A DNA stretch of 12,292 nucleotides from Tannerella sp. Lineage in GTDB: Bacteria; Bacteroidota; Bacteroidia; Bacteroidales; Tannerellaceae. A model generated the notes under the pieces. It had not been told where the DNA came from and ran no database searches. It worked only from the letters and a program-made list of their open reading frames with translations. The DNA is taken from contig JAIRLL010000343.1 of the NCBI GenBank assembly GCA_031259505.1, forward strand, positions 1-12,292. The letters run 5' to 3'. Position 1 is the first letter of the stretch; each line of letters opens with the position of its first letter. Position numbers and translations under genes: made by a program. This document shows positions 9,060 to 12,292 of the stretch, in pieces.

Positions 9060-9091
9060 ATCTGCGATGTTTTAAATTGATTACCGGCGGT

Positions 9092-9928
<837 letters not shown>

Positions 9929-9952
9929 TTATTTTATTACAATTACTCCATA

Positions 9953-9968
9953 TCCAAAAAATGTGCCA
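9953..9968 (-). promoter_or_regulatory. sigma54-like (-24/-12) promoter of the anf operon
   Basis: The minus strand reads TGGCACATTTTTTGGA, against the sigma54 consensus TGGCAC-N5-TTGC(A/T). The -24 element is perfect and the spacing is exact. The -12 element is TTGGA instead of TTGCA, one mismatch at a normally conserved base. Transcription would start about 25-30 nt before the anfH ATG. The activator-type sites at 10092-10136 lie 125-180 bp upstream, a usual enhancer distance. A second candidate, AGGCTTTCCCTTGCA at 10055-10069, has a perfect TTGCA but is one base too short and too near those sites. Confidence 0.6.
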
Positions 9969-10091
9969 TAGATAAATCATTTGTATATCCCAATGAAGAA
10001 GATGCTCTGTAAATCACTTATAAAGAAATATTTGTAAAAGGGAATATTTTTGTTTGCAAGGGAAAGCCTGTGTTTCGCAAAAGTTTTTATC

Positions 10092-10105
10092 GTACATACA
10101 TGTAC
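10092..10105. promoter_or_regulatory. upstream activator site 1, GTAC-N6-GTAC
   Basis: GTACATACATGTAC is a perfect GTAC-N6-GTAC dyad. This is the binding pattern reported for VnfA in Azotobacter, and it contains the AnfA pattern TAC-N6-GTA described in Rhodobacter. It is 125-140 bp upstream of the sigma54-like promoter of anfH. The likely ligand is the GAF-domain activator encoded at the far end of the cluster. The site differs from the NifA enhancer TGT-N10-ACA, which I did not find here. Confidence 0.65.
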
Positions 10106-10122
10106 TTCATTTTTGTTAAAAC

Positions 10123-10136
10123 GTACGGAAATGAAC
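10123..10136. promoter_or_regulatory. upstream activator site 2, GTAC-N6-GAAC
   Basis: GTACGGAAATGAAC matches GTAC-N6-GTAC with one substitution in the second half-site. It starts exactly 31 bp from site 1, close to three helical turns, so both sites face the same side of the DNA as expected for cooperative binding of two activator dimers. The IS1 left end begins 13 bp beyond it. Confidence 0.5.
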
Positions 10137-10149
10137 GATTTCTATAATA

Positions 10150-10172
10150 GGTGTTGTTGAAATCAGATAGAT
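10150..10172 (+). repeat. IS1-family left inverted repeat
   Basis: This repeat starts GGTGTTGTTGAAATCAG and ends GATAGAT. It aligns with the complement of 10874-10896 with four mismatches over 23 positions, all in the middle. The outer nine bases are identical. Confidence 0.85.
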
Positions 10173-10208
10173 ATTGTATCTTTACGACAAATAAAAAAAA
10201 GTTGAATT

Positions 10209-10889
10209 ATGGATTGTCCCGAATGTAAGAGTAATCATCATGTAAAAGACGGAAAGGTAGGTGGCCTGCAACGATACAAATGCAAAACGTGCATTTATCG
10301 TTATGGCGTATCAGGCAAATCAAATGTAAAGTCTGTTGAAGTCAAACGTTTAGCTTTGTCCATGTATTTGGAAGGTCTTGGTTTTAAATCAATCGGCAGA
10401 GTGCTGAAAATCAGTTATGGAACGGTTTATGCATGGGTGAAGGCATGGGGGAGCAAAAGTCACTCTGCCTCGCAGAGAAGAAGCGATACGGATTGTAGAA
10501 CTGGACGAAATGCATACTTGCGTTGCTCAAAAAAACTGCTGTTGGATATGGATTGCTGTTGACAGACCTGGAAAACGGTACATCAATTTTGTCTGTGGTG
10601 ACAGTTTCACAGCAACAGGAATAAAACTTTGGAAAAGATAGAAGATGTGGACGTGTCCCTGTTTTATGCCGATCACTGGAAAAGTTATAATGAGTTTGTA
10701 CCTGCCGACAAATTACACCGGACGAAAGCCGGGACTTTTACCGTTGAGGGATACAATTGCAGGATCAGACACTGTCTTGCCCGACTTAAAAGGAAAGGGT
10801 TATGTTACTCCAAAGCTGCACACATGATAGAAAAATCTCTCACTTTATTGTTTTTGAAACTTAATAATGAACCATCTATCTTAACTTAA
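10209..10889 (+). pseudogene. IS1-family transposase, interrupted by two single-base frameshifts
   Basis: The N-terminus is an InsA-like zinc finger (C3, C6, C25, C28 in CPEC and CKTC) followed by a helix-turn-helix with YLEGLGFKSIGRVLKISYGT. The catalytic part contains VELDEMHT (first Asp), FYADHWKSY (second Asp) and FTVEGYNCRIRHCLARLKRK (Glu), so the DDE triad survives. The frame shifts at AAAA 10455-10458: AGC-AAA-GTC, with one A fewer, would continue as WGSKVTLPRREEAIRIVELDE. It shifts back at AAAA 10633-10636, where five As would give KLWKKIEDVDVS. The net result of one extra A and one missing A restores the original frame. The first shift is not the -1 direction of classical IS1 programmed frameshifting. 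Either the gene is inactive, or the A-runs are sequencing errors. Corrected, it is about 226 residues. Confidence 0.85.
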
Positions 10890-10896
10890 CAACACC
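10874..10896 (-). repeat. IS1-family right inverted repeat
   Basis: On the minus strand this reads GGTGTTGTTAAGTTAAG and ends GATAGAT, the partner of 10150-10172. The transposase stop codon lies inside it. On the opposite strand it supplies the last residues and stop (GCC and TAA) of the truncated sensor gene frame. Confidence 0.85.
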
Positions 10897-11551
10897 CTAA
10901 TTTCATTCTGTCGAAGGTTTCGATTTGATGCGTTCGGCTGTCGATTTTCCTTAATCCCGACCATGAAGTCCCGAGCCAGGCATTTTCGTCGGCGTCCAAA
11001 TCCATGCAGGTAAAGAAGTTGGAAGGGCCGTCAATGCCTGCGACTTCTTTCCACGACTTGTTTATCCAATCGTAAAACGAAACGCCGTTGTTGTGCATAA
11101 TCCACAGGTCGCCTGCGGCTGTCGGACAGATAAACAGGCGGTTAGAGGCTTCCGTAATCTTTCCGGCGAAATGTTCGTTGTGAAGAACAAATTCCTCCGA
11201 AGAGCTGTCCCAGCAACGCAGCAACCCGCTCGAATACATAATCCAGTAGAGATTCTTGTATTGGGCCAGTTCGTAGAGAATCCCGTATTGCCCGGCTGAC
11301 CTGCCCGGTTCAACCGTTCGCAGTTCATTCCGGGAAATATCGTAAAAGAAGAAAGTGTTGTCGTCGGTTAGAAACCAGTAGTTTTTCGAATCGGCGATAA
11401 ACAGGTTTTTGATTTTCCGATCAATGCCGAATGATTCCAACACGCTATCAATATTATATACAAAGCGATTGGTTTTCAGGTCGAACAGCGAAAGATGATC
11501 GGCGCTTTCATCCGTCTGATATCGTAAATAGACGTGTTCGGCTGAAAAATG
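10897..11551 (-). pseudogene. fragment of a two-component-regulator beta-propeller sensor (hybrid sensor type)
   Basis: An open frame of about 218 codons carries repeated propeller blades of the type found in periplasmic sensor domains of Bacteroidetes hybrid two-component systems: SADHLSLFDLKTNRFVY, GDLWIMHNNGVSFYD, and near the end CMDLDADENAWLGTSWSGLR, the classic D-x-x-G/N-x-x-W-x-G-T pattern. Both ends are missing. The 3' side runs straight into the IS1 right repeat, where the frame closes after three foreign residues. Upstream, the frame is blocked by TGA at 11554-11552 with no plausible start or signal peptide. No kinase or regulator domain is present. A GTG at 11443 could start translation but sits mid-blade. 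I read it as a relic of a gene cut at one end by the IS1 and at the other by a junction near 11555. Confidence 0.7.
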
Positions 11552-11616
11552 TCAATCGTATTAGAGCAACTCGCAGCCACCACCGGCGCAACATGCGGAC
11601 ATCTACCTGAAACCCC

Positions 11617-11647
11617 TTTATTATCAACATTTACCTCTCTACTTTTG
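11617..11647 (+). promoter_or_regulatory. Bacteroidetes-type promoter for the DUF4099 gene
   Basis: TTTA (11617-11620), 19 nt, then TACTTTTG (11640-11647) fits the Bacteroidetes consensus TTTG-N19-21-TAnnTTTG with one mismatch. The predicted start near 11654 leaves a leader of about 36 nt before ATG 11690. The leader is AT-rich and lacks a Shine-Dalgarno sequence, which is usual in this phylum. Confidence 0.55.
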
Positions 11648-11689
11648 TGCCGCATTAACAGTGATGCAATCATTTAAAACAAAAGTAAT

Positions 11690-12292
11690 ATGGACGTAAA
11701 TGTAAAAGACCAGGATATTCTATTGGTCAAAGAAAAAGGCAGCAACGAGTTGAGCGTTGCTAAAATGGGCAAAGACGGCAAAGTGAAACAGGCCAAGCCC
11801 GATGGCGAGAATCCCGATTTATTGAAAATCGACAAACACGGGAACGTCCTCGAAAACTTTTTTGAGAACAGTATGCGTCAGGTCAAAAACCCGACGAGGT
11901 GTGAGTTTTTCCGCGTTCCGGCAGAGAAGTTTAAGGAGGTAGTACAGAAATTGCAGGATGTATTCAAAAACCCCGATAAGCCCGCAAACAAGGCGTTTAT
12001 CGATCTGCACCGTGTAGACCCGGAAGCGTTCCTGAAAAAACATGGACAAACGCAGGAACCGCCCCAAACGCAAACAACTGCCTCCGGCAATGCCATTGAC
12101 AGTAGCCGTGTCGACTGGTTGCAGTTTGAACGTCTGGATATCAGCCGCGAAACGCTGGAAAATACAGGCAATTTGGAAAAGTTGCTGAATTGGCAGAAAA
12201 CGGATTTGCTGCCCATCTCCCTGAAATTCGACGACGTTTCCCTGCGTACCGACGCACGCTTAGCCCTGCGGGAGAATCCCGAAGGCAAACTG
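11690..12292 (+). CDS. DUF4099/DUF3945-type conjugative-element protein (5' part, runs off the right edge)
   Basis: This is an open frame of 201 codons from MDVNVKDQDILLVKEKG to the window end, with no stop. The second half reads VDWLQFERLDISRETLENTG, NLEKLLNWQKTDLLPISLKF and DDVSLRTDARLALRENPEGK (about residues 140-200). This is the DUF4099 region of proteins encoded on Bacteroides conjugative transposons, which usually continue into DUF3945 repeats. A linker rich in Gln, Pro and Thr (QTQEPPQTQTT) separates it from an N-terminal region with KNPTRCEFFRVPAEKFKEVV. Function is unknown; such genes often lie near the element's topoisomerase and mobilisation genes. It is transcribed away from the nitrogenase cluster and signals that an integrative element begins at or near this point. 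Confidence 0.85.
   Translation, partial: MDVNVKDQDILLVKEKGSNELSVAKMGKDGKVKQAKPDGENPDLLKIDKHGNVLENFFENSMRQVKNPTRCEFFRVPAEKFKEVVQKLQDVFKNPDKPANKAFIDLHRVDPEAFLKKHGQTQEPPQTQTTASGNAIDSSRVDWLQFERLDISRETLENTGNLEKLLNWQKTDLLPISLKFDDVSLRTDARLALRENPEGKL

Larger units (their letters stand above)
10150..10896 (+). mobile_element. IS1-family insertion sequence, 747 bp
   Basis: The element is bounded by imperfect 23 bp inverted repeats whose outer nine bases (GGTGTTGTT) and inner GATAGAT are identical. It encodes a zinc-finger plus DDE transposase of the IS1 family, and its length is normal for that family. The flanks do not show an 8-9 bp target duplication (TCTATAATA on the left, CTAATTTCA on the right). 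This suggests a later rearrangement or deletion next to the element. It separates the anf control region from a decayed sensor gene, and its right end truncates that gene. A possible promoter just inside the left end is TTG-N17-TATCTTTA, near 10157-10184. Confidence 0.9.

Noticed and set aside
10055..10069. Alternative sigma54 site AGGCTTTCCCTTGCA
   Set aside because: The spacing is one base short and it lies about 25 bp from the activator sites, too close for normal enhancer action. The 9953-9968 site fits better.
10447..10460. Programmed frameshift in the IS1 transposase
   Set aside because: The required shift is +1 (or -2), not the -1 of classical IS1, and the A4 run is short. The opposite shift at 10633-10636 then has to compensate, so indels or read errors fit better.
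11476..11673. Minus-strand 65-codon frame over the junction near 11555
   Set aside because: It is in a different frame from the propeller blades, has no recognisable motif and covers the plus-strand promoter region.
11549..11677. 42-codon plus-strand frame beginning MSIVLEQLAATTGATCG
   Set aside because: It contains the predicted promoter of the next gene, has no recognisable family and may be chance. A short remnant of a mobile-element gene cannot be excluded.

Overview
The window is dominated by one 9.5 kb minus-strand gene cluster for an iron-only (Mo- and V-independent) nitrogenase. Next to it are an IS1-family insertion sequence and the edge of a Bacteroidetes conjugative-element region. 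The host is most likely a member of the Bacteroidetes, probably Bacteroidales. This rests on a DUF4099/DUF3945-type protein typical of Bacteroides conjugative elements, a promoter of the Bacteroidetes form (TTTA-N19-TACTTTTG), a fragment of a two-component-regulator beta-propeller sensor, and an IS1 element with a single-ORF-type transposase. Placement below phylum, and any habitat such as an animal or termite gut, is inference.

Layout in the direction of transcription (right to left): an intergenic control region (9917-10149) with two upstream activator sites of the AnfA/VnfA type and a sigma54-like promoter; anfH (reductase); nifI1 and nifI2 (PII-like switch proteins); anfD, anfG and anfK (alpha, delta and beta subunits of the FeFe protein); a small all-helical protein of unknown function; a split-barrel flavin-binding protein that may correspond to Anf3; anfO; nifB (radical-SAM cofactor synthesis, with a fused C-terminal NifX-like domain); a broken 2Fe-2S ferredoxin gene; nifV (homocitrate synthase); and the start of an AnfA/NifA-type sigma54 activator with an N-terminal GAF domain, cut by the left edge.

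How the genes fit together: NifB makes the Fe-S precursor cluster and NifV makes homocitrate. Together they can supply the FeFe-cofactor of AnfDGK, which AnfH reduces. NifI1/NifI2 should switch the enzyme off when ammonium appears. The activator at the far end would act on the paired sites upstream of anfH, closing a regulatory loop. nifE and nifN are absent from the window, as are all Mo-nitrogenase structural genes and the nifU/nifS and electron-supply genes. The locus therefore looks like a compact stand-alone Fe-only system, although genes elsewhere in the genome cannot be seen.

The right flank (10150-12292) is mobile and decayed. It holds a 747 bp IS1-family element whose transposase frame is broken twice in A-runs, a beta-propeller sensor fragment cut by that element at its 3' end and lacking a 5' end, and the beginning of a conjugative-element gene on the plus strand. 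The IS1 end lies only 13 bp beyond the outer activator site, so the nitrogenase control region has just escaped disruption.
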